A stretch of 64,000 bases of DNA from Gordius sp. MW1 (lineage: Eukaryota > Nematomorpha > Gordioida > Gordea > Gordiidae): the NCBI GenBank assembly GCA_964036665.1, contig OZ038531.1:3348001-3412000 (forward strand). The letters run 5' to 3'. Positions 21,328-32,440 of this stretch are shown here, piece after piece. A model generated the notes under the pieces. The model did not search any database. It was not told the DNA's origin and saw nothing but the letters and a program-made list of their open reading frames with translations. Position 1 is the first letter of the stretch. Each line of letters begins with the position of its first letter. The position numbers and the translations under genes are program-made.

Positions 21328-23047
21328 CTATAGCTGTTTGTCACATTTAGTGGCCAGCTCCTTTAAGTAGGTTCTCCATGTATTCCTGCACTTACACCAG
21401 CTTCGCTTTAGCTCGTACCTTCTCAAGTCCATTTCAATTTTATGCTTCCATGTCAGTTTAGGCCTCCCTCTCTTTCGCTTACCTTCGATTCGCACTTTCT
21501 TTATACGATTTGCCAAGTGACTTTCCTCCCGTCTCTCCAAATGGCCATACCATCTCAATCTTCTTACCACCAACTTTCTCTGAATCGGAACTACATTTAG
21601 TTTGTTCCTTATGTCTTGATTCCTTATATGATCCTTTTTGCTTATTCCCAAGATCCATCTCAACATTCGCATCTCCATTGTAGCCAAGCTTTGCTCCTTT
21701 TTTGCCTTTATTTCCCAGCTTTCCGCTCCATACAATACCGTGGGTACAATAACGGTGTTATATAACCGTCCTTTCAATTTGAGTGGTATGTGCTTGTCAC
21801 ATAGCACACCACTCAACTCCCTGAATTTTAGCCAGCCTGCGTTTATTCTTGCCTTAATTTCGTTTTCCACACCTCCATCACATTGTACCCTAGAACCAAG
21901 ATATTTGAATTCTTTCCTGCTGCTTAAACACAAGTCATCGATTTGCAAGTGTGTTTCTTTGTATTCATTCCCCGACTCCAAGCATACATATTCCGTTTTA
22001 TCTCGGCGTTTCTATACATATCCTTTATTAACATTATATAAGCCTCAGGTACACCATTGGAACTCAGGCTATCCCATATCAACTGCCTTGGCCACTTTAT
22101 CGAAAGCTTTCTCAAGATCGATAAAACACATATGAAGATCCTTTTGTTTTTCCTTATATACTTCCATAAGTCTCCTAAGACCATGTATTGCATCTGAAGT
22201 CGACTTTCCAGGCATGAACCCAAATTGTCGTTCATCTATTGATATTATTTTTCGGAGTCTAGCTTCTATAACCTTTTCCCACACCTTCATTACGTGGCTC
22301 GTTAACTTTATCCCTCGATAGTCGTTGCATTCTTGTACATCTCCCTTCATTTTATAGATAGATATAACATAGCTTTCCCTCCACTCATCAGGCACCATAC
22401 CACTTGCAAGTATTTTGTTAAACAGCTTTGCAAGTAGATGTACACCTAAGGGTCCTAGCATTTTGAAAGCTTCCATAGGTATATTATCAGGTCCCACCGC
22501 TCTACCCATGGTCATCTTTTTGAGCACCTTATCAAGCTCTTCTTCTGTCACTTCTAACTCTGGGTCATATTCATAGTTCTTGCTTTCGCAGTGGTCCGAA
22601 AACCCATTTTAATTGTTTAATAATTCTTTATAATATTCTTCCCAACGATCTATGATTTGATGGTCCAGAGTTAGAGTGATGCCATCTTTGCTCTTTATGG
22701 TTTTCACGTTTACCACATCCTTTGAGTTCCTTGCCCTAGTCTTTGCGATTTTGTAGATCATTCTTTCCCCTTCTTTACTGGTTAACTTGGCATTCAAATT
22801 ATCGTAGACCTGTTTTAGCCTTGGCTACACAACGTTTTGCCTCATTTTTAGCTTTCACATATGCCAATCGTGTTTCCTCATTTCTGTTTCCTGACCATAA
22901 TTTGTAAAGCTTTCTTTTCAATTTGACCCGGCGTTGCACGTCTTCGTTCCACCACCATGTCTCCTTATCTTTTTGTATACCTGGTTTACCTTCTCCTAGA
23001 ACACATCTCGCTACTGATCGTACCGTGTTAGCTATGTTATTCCACAT
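21328..23047 (-). pseudogene. Decayed RTE-type LINE reverse transcriptase
   Basis: Read from 23047 down: a connector with WWNEDVQRRVKLKRKLY; RT fingers and palm with GRAVGPDNIPMEAFK, VPDEWRES, KGDVQECNDYRGIKL, RQFGFMPGKSTSDAI and CFIDLEKAFDKV; then, after a deletion, the tail with EFKYLGS, TVLYGAESWE, MEMRMLRWILGISKKDHIRN and GKRKRGRPKLTW. These are RTE-clade signatures common in animals. The 5' endonuclease domain and the YADD-bearing catalytic strand are missing, and the frame is broken near 22797, 22610 and 22000. The last piece (21328-21981) is open for 217 codons, so the insertion is not very old. Confidence 0.88.
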
Positions 23048-23637
23048 ATCGTTAGCATTGACTTTATAACGGATAATTGGAAAAATGGCTAAAAAATTCC
23101 CTGCAAATCAATGATGACCGTTGCTTACTCCTAATTTGTCTGTCCCTTAACTGAGGTCAATATCCTTGTTAATTACCTTTTGTCTTTGCTATTTATTTTC
23201 GTAAATCTTACCTTGAAACTCGTCCCACATTTACAATTTCTAACCCCAAATATATACTAATGTAATGACCTCTGTTTACATTTAATTTGTCGGACCCCGG
23301 CCAGAGGCTAAAATCAATTCTAATATTTGTGCCAGCAGCTTTTGACCATTTGGTACCTTGATTTCAAAGATACATTTTCCCATCAAAAAAATATTTGTTC
23401 TTTTTCTGAATCTCACTTGATTATTAGACTTTTTTTTTGTAAATTTGTCAATTTCGTTGCTTTAGGTTATAAACGTACTTGTTTCTCTGACCCCCTGCTT
23501 AGATTTTGCCCATTGCCAATCCAATTTCTCCCCCTTCCTTTGCCCCTCTTAGTATAAATAAGAGATTAATGATAGACCGCACTGAAACGGTTTAACTTTA
23601 ACCTCTACACAGTTCACAAGAAAATTAATAATAAATT

Positions 23638-25266
23638 TTATTCAGGGTCACTAGTGTCTGAAAAGTCACTAGTGTCCCTGTCATCTGAAATATTCGAATC
23701 ATTATTAGCAAACGAATGCAATATAACAGTATTAGAATAATTCCAAAATCGCGAGTCAAAATTAAGAGATATCAATTTCGCGACGTTATCTACATAATTA
23801 AAAATATCAGTATAACGCGAAGTATCAGAATATAAAGCGTGTAAAGTGTTAAGGTGAGCATTTTTCATGCGAACGCATTTATTAATCGAATATAAAGTCT
23901 GGCCTTGATCAATGTGCATGAGATTGATCTCAGTCTTTTCATTATTTTCAAGTAAAAAAGCAATACAGGTATAAATATCTGGATGCGGTTGCCCAATTAA
24001 GGACTTTAGTCCATTGTGGTAGCCTTCGAGGTGGTTGTTGGTCCTAGGACCAACAGCCTCGTACCTCTGCCACATTGAATAAGGGAATGTGGCAGAGGGG
24101 CTAATCCAACTACTTAAAATATAATCAAAAAAAGATCGTAGTTTTGCATGTTGGGAGACAAAAGGGTCGTCCCAACATGCTCTCCAAACAGTGAAGACAT
24201 CTTGAAACCGCAAAAAAGGGAGACCCGAGACTCTCCTAATTAATTTTCGTATGGTGGGATTTCTAGAGTATTCCTTTTTAAATTCAAGTTTATCCATCCG
24301 TCTCAAGATAGCCCTTGAAAAATGGAAGAGACATCCTTAAAAACATATTAGCGCTACAAATTAATTATTACCTTTTACTACGGCATTGGGAAAGCATGTT
24401 CGAAGAGCGCTCTTTGCAGAGCGCTCAAAATCAATTTGGATATAAGTCGGGTCCAATCGCAAACCTAAAGCCAAACATATGTCCTTTAATTTTTGGAAGA
24501 CCTTGCAATATGTTTCGCGCTTTCTATTAGGCATAAATACATAGACCGCGGGGATCATATGTTCCTTGTAGTAGGCGTGAATAGTATAAAGCTAAAATTA
24601 TCGATATATAAATACATAAAATTAATAATTTACTTGATGAAATAAGGTAGGGCAGACTTTAAATGTACCATCCATGTAAATGGATGGTACCTGGCACAAA
24701 ATCCTTAAAATAGAGGGTGTCCCAAAAATGATGAGATTGTTGTCATCATTCCACAGCAAGAACGACTCATTATTTGGGGTTAATGTTTGGACTTCGGTCA
24801 AACGAATTTGACTTCTGTCCGCGGGAACAAGTTGCCTATTGGGGATGGCCCTTTTTAGCGTCAACCTCACGGATTTCAAGGAAGGCGTTGCCAATGGGAA
24901 TTCCGGTAGTTCGGGGACCTCACGAAGTCTTGACGCCATGGTTTGATGATATATCCTGCTAATTTTGGTAGCAGGATTCGCTGCTACAGCATCTTTTAGC
25001 CTCATCCTAGTAACCAACGCCTCATACTCTTCCCTCGGTGGTAAATGATTATGTTGTCGCTTGGCAACAACATGTCCATTAAATTCCGAGGCAATTGCTG
25101 AGCAGGACGAGTTTCTACACGAGTAATATGTTTTGCCTCTAACTGTAATTTTTTTCCTATAGAGGTAGGAAGAAAAATACAAGTGGAATCCACCCTTTTG
25201 CGATCTTAAATACTCTGGAGATGCCTCTATGGGTTGAGATGTTTCCAAAATAGAGTTTGCAGAAGC
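23638..25266 (-). CDS. FLYWCH/MULE transposase gene, apparently intact, three exons
   Basis: Mutator-like (MULE) DDE transposase. Minus-strand exons: about 25266-24634, 24591-24372 and 24335-23638, joined by GT..AG introns of 42 and 36 bases that keep frame. Exon 1 has a FLYWCH-type zinc finger (YYSCRNSSCSA, then HNHLP) and reaches the first catalytic Asp in YMDGTFKVCPTLFHQ. Exon 2 follows with YTIHAYYKEHMIPAVYVF and the second acidic site in YIQIDFERS. Exon 3 starts with the CxxH knuckle CLFHFSRAI and holds the third acidic site within RTNNHLEGYHNGLKSLIG. No stop interrupts the spliced reading. No ATG precedes the zinc finger, so a first exon is missing or lies beyond the array at 25228-27077. 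An AATAAA overlaps the stop. It may be active or domesticated. Confidence 0.85.
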
Positions 25267-27077
25267 ACCTAAAACACATAAGTAATTAGTATACAATTCA
25301 GAAATCTACTTGGTGGCCTTATACTTCTAAATTGAGCAATGGGTTGAGAAGTTTCCAAAATAGAGTTTGCAGAAGCACCTAAAACACCTAAGTAATTAGT
25401 ACAAAATTCAGAAATCTACTTGGTGGCCTTATAATTCTAAATTGAGCAATGGGTTGAGAAGTTCTAAATTGAGGAATGGGTTGAGAAGTTCTATATTGAG
25501 GAATGGGTTGAGATGTTGCCAAAAAAGAGTTTGCAGAAACATCTAAAACACCTAAGTAATTAGTACAAAATTCAGAAATCTACTTGGTGGCCTTATAATT
25601 CTAAATTGAGAAATGGGTTGAGATGTTTCCAAAATAGAGTTTGCAGAAGCACCTAAAACACCTAAGTAATTAGTATACAATTCAGAAATCTACTTGGTGG
25701 CCTTATAATTCTAAATTGAGGAATGGGTTGAGATGTTGCCAAAAAAGAGTTTGCAGAAACATCTAAAACACCTAAGTAATTAGTACAAAATTCAGAAATC
25801 TACTTGGTGGCCTTATAATTCTAAATTGAGAAATGGGTTGAGATGTTTCCAAAATAGAGTTTGCAGAAGCACCTAAAACACCTAAGTAATTAGTATACAA
25901 TTCAGAAATCTACTTGGTAGCCTTATAATTCTAAATTGAGGAATGGGTTGAGATGTTGCCAAAAAAGAGTTTGCAGAAACATCTAAAACACCTAAGTAAT
26001 TAGTACAAAATTCAGAAATCTACTTGATGGCCTTATAATTCTAAATTGAGCAATGGGTTGAGAAGTTCTAAATTGAGGAATGGGTTGAGAAGTTCTATAT
26101 TGAGGAATGGGTTGAGATGTTGCCAAAAAAGAGTTTGCAGAAACATCTAAAACACCTAAGTAATTAGTACAAAATTCAGAAATCTACTTGGTGGCCTTAT
26201 AATTCTAAATTGAGAAATGGGTTGAGATGTTTCCAAAATAGAGTTTGCAGAAGCACCTAAAACACCTAAGTAATTAGTATACAATTCAGAAATCTACTTG
26301 GTGGCCTTATAATTCTAAATTGAGGAATGGGTTGAGATGTTGCCAAAATAGAGTTTGCAGAAGCACCTAAAACACCTAAGTAATTAGTATACAATTCAGA
26401 AATCTACTTGGTGGCCTCATACTTCTAAATTGAGCAATGGGTTGAGAAGTTTCCAAAATAGAGTTTGCAGAAGCACCTAAAACACCTAAGTAATTAGTAC
26501 AAAATTCAGAAATCTACTTGGTGGCCTTATAATTCTAAATTGAGCAATGGGTTGAGAAGTTCTAAATTGAGGAATGGGTTGAGAAGTTCTATATTGAGGA
26601 ATGGGTTGAGATGTTGCCAAAAAAGAGTTTGCAGAAACATCTAAAACACCTAAGTAATTAGTACAAAATTCAGAAATCTACTTGGTGGCCTTATAATTCT
26701 AAATTGAGGAATGGGTTGAGATGTTGCCAAAAAAGAGTTTGCAGAAACATCTAAAACACCTAAGTAATTAGTACAAAATTCAGAAATCTACTTGATGGCC
26801 TTATAATTCTAAGTTGAGCAATGGGTTGAGAAGTTCTAAATTGAGGAATGGGTTGAGATGTTGCCAAAATAGAGTTTGCAGAAGCACCTAAAACACCTAA
26901 GTAATTAGTACAAATTCAGAAATCTACTTGATGGCCTTATAATTCTAAATTGAGGAATGGGTTGAGATGTTTCCAAAATAGAATTTGCAGAAACACCTAA
27001 GTAATTAGTATACAATTCAGAAATTTACTTGGTGGCCTTATAATTCTAAATTGAGGAATGGGTTCAGAAGTTGATAA
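25228..27077. repeat. 110-bp tandem array derived from the MULE exon edge
   Basis: About fifteen units of 110 bases, recognisable by CACCTAAGTAATTAGTA and TGGTGGCCTTATAATTC. Two unit types alternate (GCAGAAGCACC and GCAGAAACATC); some carry extra 27-base subunits built on GAGGAATGGGTTGAGAAG. The first unit overlaps the beginning of the MULE coding exon. On the minus strand every unit has TTTTAG followed by 84 bases open in the frame used by the gene, then GTATAC or GTACTA. The array therefore amplifies an intron/exon junction. Confidence 0.88.
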
Positions 27078-27389
27078 AACAGGCATTTTAGAGTTTGCAG
27101 TTAGATCTTAAAAATTAATCATACAATTCCAAAATTAGGACGGAAGCGCTGATTTAGGATAAATCTGTGCGGGAGATACGTTCAAATTGGAATTTCGCCA
27201 CTATTTAATTGGTTATCAATATTAGACGTTATGTTACATACCTCTAAAACTTTGGTAACTTTTGATTGGTTTGGCCATTGGCATTCTGAAGCATTGGCAA
27301 TATGGACGATTGTCTTTTTGAACAGAAGCGATTTGACTAACATCTTTATTAACTCGGCTTATAAATTTATTTTTAATAAAAAATTTTGT

Positions 27390-27575
27390 GATCAACTAGT
27401 TCGTTTATATTGGAAAGTTCTAGTTCAAAATATTAAAAAAAGAATTAGTCCATAGTTCAACTTTAAAAAAACGAACTAGTTCAAATTCATAGTCAATTTT
27501 TGGAAAGGTAATTCAATTCTAAGTTCAGAAAAAAGTAAACTAGTTCAAAATGAACTAGTTCTTAACCGCTCTACA
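27390..27575. repeat. GAACTAGTTC cluster with hAT-like terminus
   Basis: Repeated GAACTAGTTC ending in CTTAACCGCTCTA, which corresponds to the complement of the hAT terminus TAGAACTGTTAAG at 32441. With 17690-18470 it brackets the LINE/MULE region, but no matching target duplication was seen, so a single composite element is unproven. Confidence 0.65.
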
Positions 27576-27852
27576 TCTAACTGATGATTATTGTTAATGA
27601 TGATGTTAGACATTTAACATTTGTCAATATTCTTAATAATATCCAAGCCAACCAAGAGATCAAATATGTACGATACTAAATCCTATTTAAGCACAATGGA
27701 AAAGAAATATCCAAGATTTGAATTAGAATAAATATGATTAATTTTACAAATTTTGTCTAATATATACTCTTGCATCACATATTTTTTAATACACTTATAT
27801 TTTATTACTCGACGGCAATTTCAAAATGTATATATTTGCAATTCCTAGAACA

Positions 27853-28107
27853 TTATTTATAATTTATAGCATGATTGATGTCAATGAAGAGCATATCTCT
27901 GATATGTCGATCGAAAAAAATATTTATATAAACCCCCATTAAAGGATTGCAAAATTTTAAAAAGTATATGATTATTTGGATTTTAAATAAGTGCTTTGGC
28001 AGGTCCGGGTTCCAAGTTCCTATCCAGATACCATTGATTATGAATGGTATACTAGTTATCATGGTATGCAAACTTTGGGCGTATATTAAAGATGAAATGT
28101 CTTTCAT
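27853..28107 (-). CDS. GPCR 3' exon: helices 6 and 7
   Basis: Minus-strand frame with two hydrophobic stretches: SLHTMITSIPFIINGIWI (helix 6, with a Pro) and IIIYFLKFCNPLMGVYINIF (helix 7, with an NPxxxY-like NPLMGVY), followed by a helix-8-like FFDRHIRDMLFI and a short tail. It lies about 270 bases beyond the ORF coding helices 1-5 in the same direction, so it is taken as the next exon. The likely acceptor is ATGAAAG at 28101. Not identified to a receptor family. Confidence 0.65.
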   Translation of the reverse strand: MKDISSLIYAQSLHTMITSIPFIINGIWIGTWNPDLPKHLFKIQIIIYFLKFCNPLMGVYINIFFDRHIRDMLFIDINHAINYK

Positions 28108-28309
28108 GTGTTGATTAGCGTGTTGAGCGACATTGAATTGTACTCAACTCAATTAAAACTCAGCCCACCTAATACACCAATCTTAGATATTTAAAGTATG
28201 AATGAATGTTTAACATTCAGTAACTGCTAATATTATTTTATTATATATATCTTTATATAACATATACACATATATTATATTATATAACATATGTAGATAT
28301 TAAATATAT

Positions 28310-28329
28310 CCTAACCCTAACCCTAACCC
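28310..28329. repeat. Telomere-like CCCTAA run
   Basis: Three to four CCCTAA units between the two GPCR pieces. Interstitial and short; another partial run is at 19398. Suggests TTAGGG telomeres in this organism but is not a telomere. Confidence 0.7.
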
Positions 28330-28380
28330 AATTATAATACGATTAGTTGAGCTGCGTTTTAATCTTAGTTGAGCTGCGTT

Positions 28381-29286
28381 TTAGTCGAGATGAGCAGGAG
28401 CGGCGACATTACTTCTAAGGGCAACTTGTGTTATTATTCCATCAACTTGTGACGTTGCTCCAAGGCTATTCTGTCTAGATTCTGTAAATTTCGTGCATCT
28501 CTTTGACCCTGGAACCGTTATGTTAGAACTTAAAGGAACGATTTGGGTAGCTCGCTTGGCGTAATGCCTCATAATGAAATGGTTGCCGAAAATGCAAAAA
28601 ATTAAGGGACATATAAACATGAAGATGATGATAAATAAATTGTAAGCTTTAAACCACATACTATTTCTAGAGGCAGCCGTTACTATTATCATTCCTTTTG
28701 AATCTTGGGTTACATAGTAGACGAACCCGTAGGGCAGAGATATTAAAACATTGGTAACAAATAAAATTGTACATTCTAGAATGGCTCCACGTTTTAGTTT
28801 ATCCTTAACATTTCCATACATCCGGGGTTGATTGAAGGGTTTGACTAAGGCTTTAACTCTTTTACCTATCATAATCACCGTGAGCCAATTGGTTATTGTG
28901 AGGTTGGCTTCTTGAATAATCCAAGCAATGTTGTAAACCCAAATCAGCCATACCTTATGACGCGAAGCGATACCAAAACAAAAGTAAAAGGACACTTTAT
29001 TGATCAGGAGCGCGGCACAAAGGATGAGATCGTTGCAGGCCAAAAATTTTACATAGATATGAAAGGTTGGTTGCCATTTCATGCCCAACGCATACCTCAA
29101 ATAAATGCAATAACCGATTATAGTGAAGAAGGGTAGGATGAAGAGCACGTATTTATGCAAGATTATTTCTAACGGGCCTCGATAACGAGATTTTGGAGAC
29201 CAGAGGCTTGAATCATTAATAAGTAACCATGCTAATGGTTTGTAAGATATGTTATATCGTGTTGAAGTTAATTCCTTCCGCAACAT
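28381..29286 (-). CDS. Rhodopsin-like GPCR, helices 1-5
   Basis: 301-codon frame from ATG at 29286. Putative helices at residues about 41-66, 75-98, 112-140, 167-193 and 208-236. Helix 2 has the class A pattern LACNDLIL. After helix 3 the usual DRY is GKR, an atypical change. Helix 4 ends with the Pro of SLPYGFVYYV. A potential N-glycosylation site lies at Asn12. Helices 6-7 are on the downstream ORF 27853-28107, so a donor must lie in the third loop or the gene is broken between them. The frame runs on to a stop at 28381 without similarity (AAPAHLD), probably intron read-through. Likely plasma-membrane receptor, perhaps peptide or amine type; ligand unknown. Confidence 0.7.
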   Translation of the reverse strand: MLRKELTSTRYNISYKPLAWLLINDSSLWSPKSRYRGPLEIILHKYVLFILPFFTIIGYCIYLRYALGMKWQPTFHIYVKFLACNDLILCAALLINKVSFYFCFGIASRHKVWLIWVYNIAWIIQEANLTITNWLTVIMIGKRVKALVKPFNQPRMYGNVKDKLKRGAILECTILFVTNVLISLPYGFVYYVTQDSKGMIIVTAASRNSMWFKAYNLFIIIFMFICPLIFCIFGNHFIMRHYAKRATQIVPLSSNITVPGSKRCTKFTESRQNSLGATSQVDGIITQVALRSNVAAPAHLD

Positions 29287-30490
29287 GGTTTTCTGATTAC
29301 ACAGGATTTATTGATTGACTCATTTACGAGATGGAGGAGTAAGGATAATACAATGAGAGGTATATCAATGTGTCATTAAGTAGACCATATGCTTGTGTCC
29401 GATGTGTCGATTAAAATACTGGTGTGAACTAGGCAGTAAGTTTTCATATTAATAATAGTAAGGGTGTGGGTCGTATGAAAGGCAAGAGAATTAACAACCT
29501 TGACGTCGCTAATATGAAGGTGTTACCAAATCTAATTAAACATGAATTGATTTTTTAACCATTTATCCTACTAAATGATTTATTATGTGTTATTTTCTAT
29601 GTAAAGTTATTTACAAAGATGACCTTGCTTAATTAATTTACATCATTACATTTGTGTAGTGTTGGCTTAATCAGAGAAATATCAACTTTATAAAACATTT
29701 GAAATATTTTGTTAAATATAAATTTGCACATAGTTTAAATAATATTTTTTTTAATGAGTTTATTTTTAATGACTATATATATAAACTAGGTTTTAATGCT
29801 CTGAAATAAGTAAATATTAAAACATTATATCAATAAAACAAAAAGAATAAATTAAGAAGTTGTACATATAGCAGCTGTGCTAAGATATATTGAATTGATT
29901 TTAAGTTTCATTTGCATAGCGATTAAAAGAAGCTTTTTACTTAATGTAATTTTGAACAGATAATTAAATTTATTATATATAGCAAGCCCTCCTTATAGTT
30001 GAATGGGAGAGTCCCATTATCTAGTTTTTAATATATTTTATATATATAACGACTATTTTTATAAATAATTATAGGCAAAAAATTTAATCAAAGTAATGGG
30101 GAGCATGCAAGGACAGAAAAGACACAAGGTGAATGTGATATAAAAGGGGTTTTTAATTATAATAATGAATTTATGACATGTTATGGTATCGTCACTTGGG
30201 CAGGTTATTTGATTTTATCATCAATTTTAATTATATTAGATGAAAACTCACCTCTAAATTATCCATTACTTCAATTAAAGACTTAACCTAAAAGCATTAT
30301 TAGTTTAAATTCGTTTTATTAAATTAATATTTTTAATACACTTCCCCTACAGTACTTCTAGTCCTATTTTAGAGAACTTTTCGTTCTGTCATTGGCTATC
30401 GAAGTAAATCTATTAGGAGTATGGAATGGCCTACCGGCTCAAACATGCGGATTAAGGCCAATTAACAATCAATCTGAAACGAGGATTAAG
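29287..30490. other. Intergenic, nothing recognised
   Basis: AT-rich stretch upstream of the receptor ATG. No ORF or repeat with recognisable content, and no obvious promoter motif. Confidence 0.5.
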
Positions 30491-30504
30491 CTAATGATGT
30501 ATAC

Positions 30505-30637
30505 GTGGGCGTAGCTAAGGGGGAGGGGGGAAGGCAGGGAGGGGCAATCGCCCCCTCTAAATGAAAAAATTTGTTGAAATTTTATTTTGCCCTTCCCTAA
30601 CTCATTATTCCCCCTCTCTAATCCCAATGCTGGGCTA
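30505..30637 (+). mobile_element. G-run MITE
   Basis: GTGGGCGTAGCTAAGGGGG start, CGCCCCCTCTAAAT middle, CCCAATGCTGGGCTA end. Outside any gene. Short relatives occur at 36310-36385 and 37850-37900. Confidence 0.75.
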
Positions 30638-30929
30638 TATAACAATTATAAACACGTAATGCTCCACAAGTTTAAATATAAAAGATTTGAAAGTTACATT
30701 TTATATTATAATAAGGCCCTAATAAGCTTTAAAATTTTTATCCCCTTTAGTCGCTTTGTGTTCAGGCACTTTCGGTAATCAGGTTTTAGCGTTCTAAGGA
30801 GTTAGGAAGATATTCGCCGGCGCCTTGATCCGACTCCGTTTTTCCTATTAGTCGCCTACCCGCCCAGAATTAGGTTAATGACTGATCCGACCCAACACAC
30901 CCTTTCGTCAAATTCTTAGTAACTCTATC

Positions 30930-31030
30930 ACTCTGTGCAACATAAATTTTGGCTTCCTGAATATATAACTTTGAAGTTCATCATTAAGAACAATAAAAAA
31001 ATAAAATCTGGGAGAAAATTTTTTAACAAT
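30930..31030 (-). mobile_element. hAT fragment, inverted copy of 33360-33455
   Basis: TGTGCAACATAAATTTTGGC and AGTTCATCATTAAGAACAAT are the complement of bases 33455-33360 of the hAT element. A solitary fragment with no termini. Confidence 0.7.
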
Positions 31031-32432
31031 CTTCTGCGTTTCAACTTTCTTACGAAGTGGGAATGGGCTCTCCGTTCTGGATGGCTTTTTCCTTTAGAAA
31101 AACACCTCCATCGTAATCATTTATGCAGCCAGTACCCTCACTAAATGCCTCAGCATATTTTTCAATCAATGCTTCTTCCAAATTATTAGGTTTATTTTGA
31201 ATAGAGACTTGATAAGGAATTTTAAAATTGAAAGCCTACATCCAGTTTAGACCAAATATAGCCTTCTTCTGCCCTTGTTACATAGCTGGCAATTTTAAAG
31301 TCTTAATATTCAATTTTACATAGACTCTAGCTCCCCCCCCCTTCAATAGAAACGGGATTATTTCCGAAGGCATTGATCTTTGGGCATGATCTTACTTGTG
31401 GTTTATTAACAATATTTTAGATATTATTATTTATTAATGAAACAGAAGATCCAGTATCATTAATTAATTTTAAATATAATATAACAAAATAATTATTACT
31501 ACCATAATTATAATGGTTATTCCATAACCACCATAAGAATGAATTTAATATAATTTCGCCTTATATAATACCTATCTCGCTTAAAATGTGACTAGAAAAT
31601 CATTTTCGAGTCAGCTAAAAAAGATAGGGTTATATATAGTCAAACCAGTCTCTAATTAAAATTGCCTATAGATGGCGCTAATTATAATACACTTTTAAGT
31701 TAATTGCGGCACCCCTAAATGGCGGTATTATTATTTTCTTCAAATTATTATCAAACCCGAATTTATTAATTATTTTCAATAATTGCGGCACTCTTATTAT
31801 TATTATCTTCTTCAAATTTTTATTAAAACCGCAAATTATTAAGTAATTTTAAATATATTCATTAAGATTCATCAGATCTTCTTGTACGCATAAATTCATA
31901 GCATATAAATTAAATTGTTGAAATAATTTTTTTTGTATTTATTTTATCTAATCATATTCAAGCAATGCTATGTCATTTGGGTAAATAGAGTTTAGTAAGC
32001 TTTTTAAATTTTTTTGCCTCGTATATTCCAGTATGATTTTGCTTCAAGTGTCCTTCAGCATATTTTATTTTTAAGCATCGAATATATTTGTGATAGTTAA
32101 TTTATATGTAGAAATATTATCCCCTATCTTGTAGTTGGCATTCCCCCTATTTCCCTTGTTTAGGGACCGCGCCAAATGTAATAGATTTGTAACTATGTAA
32201 TACTTATTATGGTAATCCTCAACCCAATTATATAATTTTTTATTCAAACTAGAACATCAGATAATATAATTCACATAATTCGCGATGTACATCAAACTTA
32301 AAATATAATACAAGAACGTACATCATGACAAATGATAATCATTACAAGTAGTTATATATTTTACCGAAAATCACTCTGTATAATCAATTAAAAACCTTCA
32401 CAAAGCTTCAGTTGCTTGGTCAGATACGATGT
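31031..32432. other. AT-rich repeat region, no gene seen
   Basis: Includes a repeat at 31640-31830 (TTGCCTATAGATGGCGC, TTGCGGCAC) that is the inverse of 9540-9655. The rest shows no ORF or domain. Confidence 0.5.
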
Positions 32433-32440
32433 GTTAATAG

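Noticed and set aside
25228-27077. CRISPR-like array
   Set aside because: Units are contiguous 110-base repeats without unique spacers, in an animal genome next to a MULE exon.
28310-28329. Chromosome end
   Set aside because: Only three or four CCCTAA units, interstitial, between two parts of one gene.
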